Shown here in pieces: positions 25,547 to 33,658 of a DNA stretch of 64,000 bases. The stretch is from QHXW01 sp963847515. GTDB lineage: Bacteria > Acidobacteriota > Terriglobia > Bryobacterales > Bryobacteraceae. The position numbers and the translations under genes are program-made. The stretch spans positions 806,001 through 870,000 of the forward strand of contig CAWKAA010000007.1 in NCBI GenBank assembly GCA_963847515.1. Reading direction: 5' to 3'. Within the stretch, counting starts at the first letter, position 1. Every line of letters begins with the position of its first letter. The notes beneath the pieces are model-generated. The model was not told the origin of the DNA, ran no database searches, and saw only the letters and a list, made by a program, of their open reading frames with translations.

Positions 25547-25904
25547 GTTCGCTTAAGCGGCGGGCGCGAAGAAGATCGGCCGATTCCTCCCGCACAATCT
25601 CGCTTGCAGTGAAATGGCTTAGCAACTCTCCGGCAGCCTGCTCATCAGCGGGCACCACGTAGTCTACCACGGCCAATCCGGCGACGAGCTCGGCGCGCGC
25701 ACGGCCGGCGAGCAGGGCTTCGGGGGGATCGAGAATCACTACGACGAGCACGCCGGATCCATTCTTAATTTCGCGTAGACGCTGCACGTGTTCGGCGACG
25801 ATGACATCGAAATATCCCGTGACGATCTTCACTCCATGGATGCGCAGGCCCTGGGCGAGCTCCAGGGCACGATCCGGTTCGATGATTTTGCTTCGAGTAT
25901 CCAT
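25521..25904 (-). CDS. degenerate HldE-like nucleotidyltransferase domain protein
   Basis: 127 residues from ATG 25904 (TTG 25910 also possible). Sequence order matches the cytidylyltransferase-like half of heptose-1-phosphate adenylyltransferase (HldE/RfaE C-terminal): VKIVTGYFDVIVAEHVQRL, VLVVVILD, AGRARAELVAGLAVVDYVV. The catalytic HxGH is replaced by V-x-E-H (FDVIVAEH) and the ISSTxI motif is missing, so it should not transfer nucleotides. It sits between the two heptosyltransferase genes, exactly where an ADP-heptose synthase would be expected. It may be a regulatory or scaffolding paralogue. Confidence 0.65.
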   Translation of the reverse strand: MDTRSKIIEPDRALELAQGLRIHGVKIVTGYFDVIVAEHVQRLREIKNGSGVLVVVILDPPEALLAGRARAELVAGLAVVDYVVPADEQAAGELLSHFTASEIVREESADLLRARRLSEHVKSRHQQ

Positions 25905-25910
25905 TAGCAA

Positions 25911-26948
25911 TCAGCGCAGCAGTTCGAGCGCCGCGCCCGAAACCTGCTGCGCCGTCACGCGGGTCATGCAGCGGTGATCGATGGGGCACTCGCGGAGGAG
26001 GCAAGGGCTGCATTCAACGGCCTCGCGGACCACGCGGGCCAGCGGCCCCGTTGGCCCGGTTGCCGAATCATCGGTTGCGCCGAACACGGCAACGGTGGGC
26101 ACGCCCGCCGCGGACGCAATGTGCATAGCGCCGGAGTCGTTAGTGAGAAATACGCGGCAGGCCGCGGCCATCTCGATGAATTCCAGGAGCGAGGTTTCAC
26201 CCGCCAGATTCGAGACACGCACGCCTCCTCGCTCAATCATGTCGGCCACCAATTGGCATAACTTTCGTTCGCCTGTAGAGCCAAAGACGGCTACTGAAGC
26301 GCCGCAGGAGCCCGCCACTTCGAGAGCAGCCTGCGCAAAGCGTTCCGGCAGCCAGCGTTTGGCGTTGCCGTAAGCGGCCCCGGGACTCACGCCAATCACC
26401 GGCAGAGCGAGGCCGCGCTCTCCGAAACGGCGTCTCCCTTCATCCGCGGCTGCTTCCCTGCCTTCCAACCGGATGGCTTCAACATCAGGCAGCTCGTCTA
26501 TCAGGTGGGCGCGGCGCAATAGTTCCAGATAGTAATAGCGCTGGTGCAGTGCAATGTCGCCTGGCTTGGGTACTGGAATCGGATCGGTAAGCAACGCGCT
26601 GCGGCCGTCGCGGGCATAGCCTATGCGCCGCGGAACGCCCGCCAGCCATGCGATCGCCGCGGCTTCGAAGGCATTCTGGAGCAGGATGGCGCAGTCGTAT
26701 CTCTCCGCACGGAGCACCCGCGCCGCGCGCAGCTTGGCTGAAAGATGGCGGAATCCGGACGCCGCGGAATAAGGGATCACGCGGTTGATGGTGGTCTCGC
26801 GCGCGTACAGGTCCGCCACCCAGGGCCGCGCAAGCACGGTAATCTGAGCGTCGGGAAAGCGAACCCGCACGGCGCGAATCGCGGGCAACGACATCACGGC
26901 GTCGCCTACCCAGTTGGTCGCACGAATGAGAATTCTGGAAAACGCCAT
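25911..26948 (-). CDS. waaF: GT9 heptosyltransferase II (WaaF type)
   Basis: 345 residues from ATG 26948. The family start ILIRATNWVGDAVMSLPAIR is diagnostic of WaaF; AQITVLARPWVADLY follows, and the C-terminal donor region is FLTNDSGAMHIASAAGVPTVA, FGATDDSATGPTG. Adds the second heptose to the LPS inner core, in the cytoplasm. The gene overlaps the end of the BlaI-type gene (stop 26957) by none, 8 bases apart, so it belongs to the same operon. ECSPCLLRECPIDHRCM near the C-terminus is a cysteine cluster common in this subfamily. Confidence 0.88.
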   Translation of the reverse strand: MAFSRILIRATNWVGDAVMSLPAIRAVRVRFPDAQITVLARPWVADLYARETTINRVIPYSAASGFRHLSAKLRAARVLRAERYDCAILLQNAFEAAAIAWLAGVPRRIGYARDGRSALLTDPIPVPKPGDIALHQRYYYLELLRRAHLIDELPDVEAIRLEGREAAADEGRRRFGERGLALPVIGVSPGAAYGNAKRWLPERFAQAALEVAGSCGASVAVFGSTGERKLCQLVADMIERGGVRVSNLAGETSLLEFIEMAAACRVFLTNDSGAMHIASAAGVPTVAVFGATDDSATGPTGPLARVVREAVECSPCLLRECPIDHRCMTRVTAQQVSGAALELLR

Positions 26949-26956
26949 CAAGCCGC

Positions 26957-27376
26957 TCAAAGCAGGGCGGTATCGAGGCGGCCATCGGCGGAACCGGCGG
27001 CTGCGGTGGCGGACCTGGCGACCGGAGACTCAGCCTGGGCCTGGCCAGTCTGTGCTTCAACCAGGAACTCAATCAAGCCGTCGGCGGAACCGTCGAAGTA
27101 GCTCTCGATAAACTCGCGAAACGCCATGCGCCGGACCGAGTCCTGCGAAACTTGTGGGACATACAGGAACGCGCGACCCACTTTACGGCGCGCCACGATG
27201 TTTTTGCGCGCCAGGCGATCGAGCAGCGTCATCACCGTGGTATAGGCGAGCGGCTTGTTTACCGCGACGATGCGCCGAACGTCGGTGACGCTGCCTTCGC
27301 CGAGCGACCAGAGGGCCTTAAGACACACCAGCTCGAGAGGCGGCGGCACTTGACGCTGGGAGGCGGCACGAGCCAT
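26957..27376 (-). CDS. BlaI/MecI/CopY-family repressor, orphan
   Basis: 139 residues from ATG 27376, directly after the YhaM-like stop. Winged-helix domain: ELVCLKALWSLGEGSVTDVR, YTTVMTLLDRLARKNIVARR, FLYVPQ. C-terminal dimerisation helices follow (RRMAFREFIESYFDGS), then an Ala/Ser-rich extension of 30 residues. BlaI repressors are usually paired with a BlaR1 protease-sensor; none is adjacent. Located inside an envelope-biogenesis operon, it may report on cell-wall state. Confidence 0.88.
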   Translation of the reverse strand: MARAASQRQVPPPLELVCLKALWSLGEGSVTDVRRIVAVNKPLAYTTVMTLLDRLARKNIVARRKVGRAFLYVPQVSQDSVRRMAFREFIESYFDGSADGLIEFLVEAQTGQAQAESPVARSATAAAGSADGRLDTALL

Positions 27377-28483
27377 TTAGGACCTCTGCACCTCTGGCGC
27401 AGCAAACAGCGGATGGGAAGCCTCCCGCGGCTCGACTTTAGGCGCGCCAGGAAGGGGCGGTTCGGCGAATATGGGCAACGCAACCGCAGCCGGCTTGACC
27501 GGTTGGCTATGGTTTGCTCCCGGCTCGTTGGACATGTATTTCGCCTTTTTGAGCACGGTCCGTTCGAGCGAAGCATTGTAACCGGTGAAATGCCCTTCTA
27601 CCTGCCGGTCCTGCTCGATCAGCGTGCGCATGCACTGCATTTTCGAATCCATGTCGTCGAGATAATGCAGGAGCAATGCTTCCATAAATTGCGGCAACTT
27701 CGGTGAGCCGAACTCCAGTCTGCCATGATGGCTGACGATCATGTGCTCGACCAGGGTTCGCAGCCGGGGCGGAAAATCCGGAAGATTGCGGAGCTTGTCA
27801 CTCACGATGCGCAACCCCATGACCATATGCCCCAGGAGCTGGCCTTCGGTGGTGTAACCGAAACTGCGGTCATAGCTCAGCTCGTAAATCTTGCCCACGT
27901 CGTGCAGGACCACTCCAGCCAGGAGAAGGCTCAGGTCTACGCGGTAGTGGTCCGCTGTTACACGGGACAAATGGCACAGGGAAAGTACGTGCTCAAGAAG
28001 GCCTCCCAGCCAAGCGTGATGAATCTGTTTGGCGGCCGGAGCCTTCTGATAGCGCTGCGCGATTTCCGGGTCATCGAGGACGGCCTCCACCAGGGCCCGA
28101 AGATGAGGATCAGGCATCGCGCCCACGATCGCGCGCAGTTCGCGCCACATTTCGGCGGTATCCCGACTGGATGATGGGAAGTAGTCCGCGAAGTCAACTT
28201 CGGTGTCTGCGAGACGCCGCATTTTGTGCACGGTGAATTGCGGGCGGTTGTGATAGATCTGGATGAGCCCCTTCACCTTCACGAAGTCGTCGCGATCGAA
28301 GGCGTCCATCACTTCGGAGACGTTGTCCCACATCTTGGCTTCGATTTCGCCAGTTCGATCGCAAAGGCTCAGGGAAAGATACGGCTCGCCGGTTTTCTTT
28401 TCACGAATCTCTTTGGAGCGGACGAGGAAGGAAGCCGTGAACGTTCGGTTGGCCTCAAGCTCCTTCACATAGGGAGACTTCAT
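27377..28483 (-). CDS. YhaM-like OB-fold/HD-domain 3'-5' exoribonuclease
   Basis: 368 residues from ATG 28483, overlapping the SurA-like stop (ATGA type). N-terminal OB fold (residues 10-95: FTASFLVRSKEIREKKTGEP, LSLCDRTGEIEAKMWDN), then a linker and HD domain with HHAWLGGLLEHVLSLCHLS, VVLHDVGKI, VEHMIVSHHG and LLHYLDDMDSKMQ. This is the YhaM architecture, a 3'-5' exonuclease on RNA and ssDNA. The C-terminal 60 residues are Pro/Ala rich and extra to the Firmicute protein. Confidence 0.88.
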   Translation of the reverse strand: MKSPYVKELEANRTFTASFLVRSKEIREKKTGEPYLSLSLCDRTGEIEAKMWDNVSEVMDAFDRDDFVKVKGLIQIYHNRPQFTVHKMRRLADTEVDFADYFPSSSRDTAEMWRELRAIVGAMPDPHLRALVEAVLDDPEIAQRYQKAPAAKQIHHAWLGGLLEHVLSLCHLSRVTADHYRVDLSLLLAGVVLHDVGKIYELSYDRSFGYTTEGQLLGHMVMGLRIVSDKLRNLPDFPPRLRTLVEHMIVSHHGRLEFGSPKLPQFMEALLLHYLDDMDSKMQCMRTLIEQDRQVEGHFTGYNASLERTVLKKAKYMSNEPGANHSQPVKPAAVALPIFAEPPLPGAPKVEPREASHPLFAAPEVQRS

Positions 28484-29742
28484 GGCTTGGCGGGAGCGGC
28501 AGATGGATTCGCGGCCGCGGCCTGGGGATCGGCTGGCGCCGACCGGTTGGCACCGGCACTGGACGATCCAGCGGCCGTGCTCGAATCTCCCGGGCGTGTG
28601 GCTGTCTCCTCATGCTTAGAACCCCCGGTCGACGTACCAGGAATAGGGACCACCCACAACAGGCGTTTGTTTCTGACGTGCGAGGCTACTTCTTCCTTGG
28701 TTGTTGTTTCGGGCTTTAGCTGGGCGGGATCTTTCCAGGCCGTATCTTTGTTGGGGGCGGCCCCGCTGTCGACGTAGCCGGCGCGAATTTCGAGAAACGC
28801 ATCCTCCCGCAACTTGGTCAGCAATTCCCGGACCTTCGGCTGCATTTGCGGTATGGTGAGCTTCTCCATGATTTCGTTCTCGACATCCCCCAGCGGCGCT
28901 TGGCCAGCTTCGTAGCGCTCTTCGATCTTCAGGATCTCAAATCCGTTCGGCAGCCGGATGGGATCGGTGACATAGCCTTTCTTTTCTTTGAAAACGACAT
29001 CCTCAAGGTCCTTCTTCAACTGCCCGCGCTTGTACGGCGGCAACTGGCCGAAGCCTTCTTTAGTTTCTGCATCGGAATATTGCCGGGCCAGCTCGCCGAA
29101 CTTTTCGCCTTTGCGCGCTCGCGCTACCAGGTCTTTGGCCCGCTTCTCGGCCTGAGCAGCCTGATCGGCGGTCTTGCCCTCGGTAGAGATCAGGATCTCA
29201 CTCAGGAAAACCTGCTCCTCGCGGACGAATTCCTTCTTATGCTCCTCGTAGTATTTCTCAACCTCGGAGTGAGGGGGGCTGACGCGCGACATCACTTCCT
29301 GGCTGATAACGCGCTGTGTGAGAAGCTGGTCTTTGATCTTTTGCCGGTAGTCCTCGTAGGACATTCCCGTTCCTTCGCGGATGTACTCGTGAAACTTATC
29401 GGGGTCGGCGATTTTGCTCTCAACCTGGATCTGTGCGAGGCGCTTGGTGACTTCAGCGTCCACGTTGATGTTCAGATCTTTGCCATGCTGGACCAGGAGC
29501 AGGGTGTCGATCTGGTCGCGCAGCCCGTCGGCGGCCTGCTGTTTGACCATCTTCTCCAATTCCGGTCCGCTGACCCCTTTCTGGCGAAGTTGCGCCTCCA
29601 GTTCTTGGCGCGCTCGTTCGAGCTCACTCCTGGTGATGATGTCGCCATTGACTTTGGCCGCAATCTCCTCGACCACCCGGACATCCGCCGCCAGACCAAT
29701 ACTTACAAGCGCGAAAATCCCTGCGCTCAGCCGAAAGTGCAT
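28480..29742 (-). CDS. SurA-like periplasmic chaperone / PpiC peptidyl-prolyl isomerase
   Basis: 420 residues. Signal peptide (FRLSAGIFALVSIGLAAD); SurA N-terminal domain (EEIAAKVNGDIITRSELER, YEDYRQKIKDQLLTQRVISQ); one parvulin domain around residues 175-275 (VFLSEILISTEG, FGELARQYSDAETKEGFGQL, YVTDPIRLPNGFEILKI). The tail of 80 residues is Ala/Ser/Pro-rich and disordered. It would escort unfolded outer-membrane proteins. First gene of the minus-strand operon running to 24010. Confidence 0.9.
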   Translation of the reverse strand: MHFRLSAGIFALVSIGLAADVRVVEEIAAKVNGDIITRSELERARQELEAQLRQKGVSGPELEKMVKQQAADGLRDQIDTLLLVQHGKDLNINVDAEVTKRLAQIQVESKIADPDKFHEYIREGTGMSYEDYRQKIKDQLLTQRVISQEVMSRVSPPHSEVEKYYEEHKKEFVREEQVFLSEILISTEGKTADQAAQAEKRAKDLVARARKGEKFGELARQYSDAETKEGFGQLPPYKRGQLKKDLEDVVFKEKKGYVTDPIRLPNGFEILKIEERYEAGQAPLGDVENEIMEKLTIPQMQPKVRELLTKLREDAFLEIRAGYVDSGAAPNKDTAWKDPAQLKPETTTKEEVASHVRNKRLLWVVPIPGTSTGGSKHEETATRPGDSSTAAGSSSAGANRSAPADPQAAAANPSAAPAKP

Positions 29743-29820
29743 ATAAAGATATTATCTCGCAAACTTGACGAGAACGTCAGTGTGACCGATATGCCCTGGC
29801 GTGACGGCGAGGCAACAGTT

Positions 29821-29862
29821 AGGTTGCAGGTGCCAGGTTGCAGGTGCCAGGTGTTAGGTGCC
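29821..29862. repeat. AGGTGCC-type heptad array (6 x 7 bp)
   Basis: Six consecutive 7-mers: AGGTTGC, AGGTGCC, AGGTTGC, AGGTGCC, AGGTGTT, AGGTGCC, then AGGG. It can also be read as a 14-bp unit repeated exactly twice plus a variant. It lies in the 167-base divergent gap between the SurA-like and DsbA-like genes, 48 bases before the latter's start. A related array is at 39951. Confidence 0.85.
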
Positions 29863-29909
29863 AGGGACCGCAGCAACACTGCAGAACCGCAGCGGGTACA
29901 ATTTCCCTT

Positions 29910-30506
29910 ATGAAGCTCTGGGTCATTGCGCTCAGCCTGTTGCCCTGCATGGCGGCGAATCTTGAAAACACGAAGGGGAACGCTTTTGGGACCGCAACGG
30001 CTCCCATCGTGGTGGAGGTTTTCAGCGATTTTCAATGTCCGGCTTGTAAGAAGCTCCACGATGAGGAGGTGCCGATGCTCATGAAGGATTATGTTGTTCC
30101 GGGCAAAGTCTATCTGATCTATCGCTACTTTCCGCTTCCAGGTCACGCGTATGGCCGCCAGTCCGCGGAACTCGCCTGTGCTTGTGCGCAGTTCGGGAAG
30201 TACGTGGAAGCGGCCAACATTCTTTTTGCCAGGCAAGCGGTGTGGGCAAGTGATGGAAAAGTGGCAGAAACCGTGGATAGCGTCCTTACGCCGGCTCAAC
30301 AAAAGAAAGTAAGAATCCTCATCAAGGACCCGGCCGTTCAAGGCCAGATCAATCGCGATCTCGATGAAGGCCGGACGCTTCCGGTATCAAGTACTCCGAC
30401 GATGCTGGTGACCTATGGATCGAAGCAATATCCGCTTTCAGGCCCAGGTACGCTGAACTACAGCCTGGTCAAGGCAGTTCTCGATGACCTTCTTGCCAGA
30501 AAATAA
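29910..30506 (+). CDS. DsbA-like exported thiol oxidoreductase
   Basis: 198 residues from ATG 29910; the open frame extends to 29838 only through the repeat array. Signal peptide (MKLWVIALSLLPCMAA). Thioredoxin_4 domain: APIVVEVFSDFQCPACKKLH with redox CPAC at residues 43-46, YRYFPLPGHAYGRQSAELAC, and the cis-Pro region VSSTPTMLV. Acts on disulfides in the periplasm. Overlaps the MauE-like gene by 23 bases, a common pair in which the membrane partner recycles the oxidoreductase. Confidence 0.88.
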   Translation: MKLWVIALSLLPCMAANLENTKGNAFGTATAPIVVEVFSDFQCPACKKLHDEEVPMLMKDYVVPGKVYLIYRYFPLPGHAYGRQSAELACACAQFGKYVEAANILFARQAVWASDGKVAETVDSVLTPAQQKKVRILIKDPAVQGQINRDLDEGRTLPVSSTPTMLVTYGSKQYPLSGPGTLNYSLVKAVLDDLLARK

Positions 30507-30939
30507 GACCGTCCGGATTATTGCGCTGATCTTGCGGCTTGCGCTGGGCGCCGTGTTCATCTATGCAGCGTGGGCGAAGCTGGGGGAGCCCTGGGCAGTG
30601 TTCGCGGTCGCAATAGACTCTTTTCAAATCCTGCCGCTTTGGGGTGTGGAGTTTGTGGCGCGGACGCTGCCGTCGTTTGAGCTGGGGGTTGGTGTTCTGC
30701 TGATTTCGGGCCGGTGGCTGCATATCTCCGCTACGGCCAGTTCTCTGCTGCTTCTGGTGTTCTTCGGATTATTATTAAGGGCGCAACTGAAGGGTATGCA
30801 GATTCAGTGCGGATGTTTTGGCCCGGATGAACCTCTTTCGTGGAAGACCGTCATGCGCGACGGAGCATTGTTATCCAGCTCGCTGCTGATCACCGCGCTG
30901 ACTTTCCGGGCGAGGCTGAAGATTTCACAAACGCACTGA
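30484..30939 (+). CDS. MauE/DoxX-family membrane redox protein
   Basis: 151 residues from ATG 30484, overlapping the DsbA-like gene. Four membrane helices (about residues 12-30, 45-70, 75-98, 120-140). The MauE hallmark cysteines are in IQCGCFGPDE between helices 3 and 4. These proteins pass electrons or disulfides between quinones and periplasmic thioredoxins. Context with the adjacent DsbA-like protein supports this. Confidence 0.85.
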   Translation: MTFLPENKTVRIIALILRLALGAVFIYAAWAKLGEPWAVFAVAIDSFQILPLWGVEFVARTLPSFELGVGVLLISGRWLHISATASSLLLLVFFGLLLRAQLKGMQIQCGCFGPDEPLSWKTVMRDGALLSSSLLITALTFRARLKISQTH

Positions 30940-30950
30940 TTATCGATCGC

Positions 30951-32258
30951 TCACAGGCTCGAAATTTCGTTGAGTATTGTAGCCAGGGCTTTGCGAAATT
31001 GCTCGGGAGTTTCGACATCGAACAATTGCGGCGCCAGCGGCTTCAGCGTTGGCTCGAGCTGGTCGGTTTGAATTTCGCGGAAATTCCGTGAAGGATAACC
31101 GGGGCGCTGCCGCCTCCCGCGAGCGGCCGCTGGAACCGGAAGCGCTGGCGCAACGACCGGCGGATGATAGCGGATATAGAAGACGCGGCAATCAGGATCG
31201 GGCGTGAGCCGAATGGGTTGCAGATCTTCTCCCGACTCAAACTCAACCGGGTTACTGAGAACGATCAGAACGCGTGCCGGCGGCTGCGCGCCTGATAACT
31301 TCTCCTTAGGGGCGGCCGTGATTCTGCGGGCGACCTCTGCCTCAAAGAATTCGGCCTTATGATGGCGATCCTCGAGAGATTTCACATCGATTGTCCCGCT
31401 ATCGGCTTCGGTCAGGGAGTCTTTCAAGGCCGGCCAATCCAGACTGTGCAGGTCGTCCTGGTGAAACGTTACACGACGCCTTGCGAGGTCGAGCAGAGCG
31501 ACACTCAACCAACCGCTGGGGACAGTGATCTGTGAAATCACCTTTAACGCCGGAAGCAAAGCGCCCAAATTCCTTTCTGGAACCTGCTGTGAGCGTGACA
31601 GCCGTTCAGATGGCGATAGGTTTACCAGCACAGAGATCTGTGCCGGGCCGTTCCTCTGAGCCGGCAGATGCAACCGTCCGGCTAGCGTGGGCAAATACCA
31701 GCTATCCGGGGGTTCGCCGTGCGGTATGAGCTCTACTAAAGGAAGATCGCGCCAGGCGTCAGGCAGAGGATCGCTCCTCAAAACGGGAACGTGCAGCTTT
31801 TCCTGTTTGGCGCTGTGCTCTCCCGTCGCAGTGTCAAATATGGCGACGGCAACGCGATAATCTCCGGGTAAGACAAAGGCCGACTCCACGTAGGTCACAT
31901 TCTGGTTTTTGATCCCATCTTCGAGCTTCTCGAGTTCGATGGTCCCGTGGTCCTGATAGGGCCGGTCCTCGGCGTCTTTGAAACGAACGAATATGACCAA
32001 TTCCCCTTTTCCCCGGCGTTTGGCCAGTTCCGCCCCATCGATCTGAACCTCCACTCGTGCCAACAGCCGCTGGTGATTGGAGAGCTGCGGGTGGGGTACG
32101 TGCATCGTCCAGCGAATTTGGGCTCCGTCGCTGCCCTGAAGCCACTGATCGAAGGGAATCCTTGTAAATGCCGGGTCCAGAGAGCCGCTCTGAGCGAATC
32201 CGCCAATCAGACTGAGCAGCATGAGCAACGCTGTCCGAGCCACAAAGAGGGCGCCCAT
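30951..32258 (-). CDS. exported protein of unknown function
   Basis: 435 residues from ATG 32258. Signal peptide (FVARTALLMLLSLIGGFAQS). Two beta-rich stretches: residues about 30-160 (Ig-like strands, RVEVQIDGAELAKRRGKGEL, VIFVRFKDAED) and then 180-430 with an alternating alpha/beta pattern (VSVLVNLSPSERL-like, WLSVALLDLARRRVTFHQDD, RVLIVLSNPVEF) reminiscent of a VWA-type Rossmann domain without a clear DxSxS motif. The gene starts 2 bases after the small membrane gene. Related to the VWA-like exported proteins common in Acidobacteriota, but I do not claim homology. Confidence 0.6.
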   Translation of the reverse strand: MGALFVARTALLMLLSLIGGFAQSGSLDPAFTRIPFDQWLQGSDGAQIRWTMHVPHPQLSNHQRLLARVEVQIDGAELAKRRGKGELVIFVRFKDAEDRPYQDHGTIELEKLEDGIKNQNVTYVESAFVLPGDYRVAVAIFDTATGEHSAKQEKLHVPVLRSDPLPDAWRDLPLVELIPHGEPPDSWYLPTLAGRLHLPAQRNGPAQISVLVNLSPSERLSRSQQVPERNLGALLPALKVISQITVPSGWLSVALLDLARRRVTFHQDDLHSLDWPALKDSLTEADSGTIDVKSLEDRHHKAEFFEAEVARRITAAPKEKLSGAQPPARVLIVLSNPVEFESGEDLQPIRLTPDPDCRVFYIRYHPPVVAPALPVPAAARGRRQRPGYPSRNFREIQTDQLEPTLKPLAPQLFDVETPEQFRKALATILNEISSL

Positions 32259-32260
32259 CT

Positions 32261-32548
32261 TCACGACTGGCGATCTTGCTGGCGTATCCTCTGGAACGCA
32301 AACAGAACAAAATGGCAGAACAGGGTGGTGATCAACCAAGACAGCAGGAGCACGGCCCGGTCCCAATTGGGCAGGTTGCGAATGCCGGGATTCCAAAACA
32401 TCTCGAACAGCGGGTTGTATCCGTTTACGGTCGGCTGGTCGGCGAACCATACCAGAGTTCCAGCCAATGCTGCCCAGACCAGGCGGTTCGAGGCGAGCGG
32501 ATGGCGCCGGATCAAACGGGTTAAGGTGCGTATGATTTCCTGGGCCAC
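32261..32548 (-). CDS. small two-helix membrane protein
   Basis: 95 residues from ATG 32548. Basic N-terminus (RTLTRLIRRHPLASNR), a first hydrophobic helix (LVWAALAGTLVWFA), a loop with FEMFWNPGIRNLPNWD, and a strong second helix (AVLLLSWLITTLFCHFVLFAF). Translationally coupled to the exported protein downstream (2-base gap). No family recognised; may anchor or assist export of its partner. Confidence 0.6.
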   Translation of the reverse strand: MAQEIIRTLTRLIRRHPLASNRLVWAALAGTLVWFADQPTVNGYNPLFEMFWNPGIRNLPNWDRAVLLLSWLITTLFCHFVLFAFQRIRQQDRQS

Positions 32549-32606
32549 TTCCTGATTTTACGCCGGGTTGGGCGCCGGCGTTTCATGTTTTCGGCGGAGT
32601 ACCTGC

Positions 32607-32966
32607 TTAGCGAGCTACCAGCATGATGCCGCAGAGGACAAGCGCTGCGCCGAGCCCCTTGCGCACGCCAATCTGCTCCTTCAAGAGTAGTTTCGCCAAA
32701 ACCGTTTCGACAATGAAGCTCGCGGCGGACGCTGGCACGGCAAAGCTGAGCGGTTCGGTCTGGACCAGCGCCATGAACGCAAAGAACGAAAACGACAGGC
32801 AGACGATAGACAGAATCAGGTAGCGGTTGCGTGCAATTCTGGGGAGCAGTTGCAGCAGGCCGCGTGCTCCGGCGGGCTGTTCGCCGGCCCGTTTCATTTG
32901 GTAACTCTGCAACAGATCGCTCAACACCGTTGCTGCAACCACCACGCTCAGCAATACCCATTTCAT
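32607..32966 (-). CDS. small EamA/DMT-type membrane protein (half transporter)
   Basis: 119 residues from ATG 32966, overlapping the preceding stop (TCAT). Four helices, ending in GVRKGLGAALVLCGIMLVA, the EamA terminal signature; FAVPASAASFIVETVLAKLLLKE is helix 3. Its length equals half an EamA transporter, like ArnE/ArnF or EmrE. It likely forms a heterodimer with the product of the upstream gene. Confidence 0.8.
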   Translation of the reverse strand: MKWVLLSVVVAATVLSDLLQSYQMKRAGEQPAGARGLLQLLPRIARNRYLILSIVCLSFSFFAFMALVQTEPLSFAVPASAASFIVETVLAKLLLKEQIGVRKGLGAALVLCGIMLVAR

Positions 32967-33415
32967 TTGATTAGATCCAGTTCCTTGGTTGTCTTTTCTG
33001 ACGTTGAGCCAACCATAGCGACCCCCGCAAAAATCAAGGCCACTCCAAGCCAACGCTCGGGACTGACTTGTTCGTGCAAAAAGACCTTTCCAAGCAGGGT
33101 TGAAATCACGTAGCCGACAGCTGTCATTGGCAGCACAAAGCTTAGGTCCGCCAGGCTCAACAGAGCCATGCGAACGAGCAAGGCCAGAATCAGCATGGCG
33201 ATGGCGAGCGCTACGAACGGATCTAGCAGAGCGCGACCATAGGAGAGCACATTCATGGAGAGTGCGCCGGATAGATGTTTGGCGCCCCACGCGAGAGAAA
33301 GATTTCCGAATCCCCTTAAGGCAAGGAAAGCCAACAGGAGAATATAGGCGCGGAATCCCTTGCTGCGGAACGCCGGGCGTGGGGCGATTACCTGTTGCAC
33401 TTCGATTTCAGTCAT
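32963..33415 (-). CDS. small EamA/DMT-type membrane protein (partner half)
   Basis: 150 residues from ATG 33415. N-terminal 20-residue polar extension, then four helices: AYILLLAFLALRGFGNLSLA, ALAIAMLILALLVRMALLSL, LSFVLPMTAVGYVISTLLGK, RWLGVALIFAGVAMVGS. Paired with the following gene through a 4-base overlap. ArnE/ArnF of the undecaprenyl-phosphate aminoarabinose flippase have the same split organisation, and the neighbourhood (GT39, sqdB, hpnI) is glycolipid-related, so a lipid-linked sugar flippase is a reasonable guess. Confidence 0.8.
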   Translation of the reverse strand: MTEIEVQQVIAPRPAFRSKGFRAYILLLAFLALRGFGNLSLAWGAKHLSGALSMNVLSYGRALLDPFVALAIAMLILALLVRMALLSLADLSFVLPMTAVGYVISTLLGKVFLHEQVSPERWLGVALIFAGVAMVGSTSEKTTKELDLIK

Positions 33416-33658
33416 AAATTCCTGTGGTCTGTAGCACTCAGAACGTTGGTGCCGCTTCCTGCGGTCGCGGCTCAGCAAATCCTTTCGAGAGAAAGCTAGT
33501 AACCAGCACTGAAAAATCAACGTCATTGAACACATGCCCTCTCGCCATCCTACTTATCTTATAATGTGCTGACACGGGAACACGGGTACAATCTGACCTA
33601 ATGACTTTGGTCCGAGCATTCTTGGGTATAAATCTGGTTCAACATTTTGGGGGAATCC

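Noticed and set aside
29821..29862. Short regular repeat as a CRISPR array
   Set aside because: Units are 7 bp with no spacers; nothing CRISPR-like.
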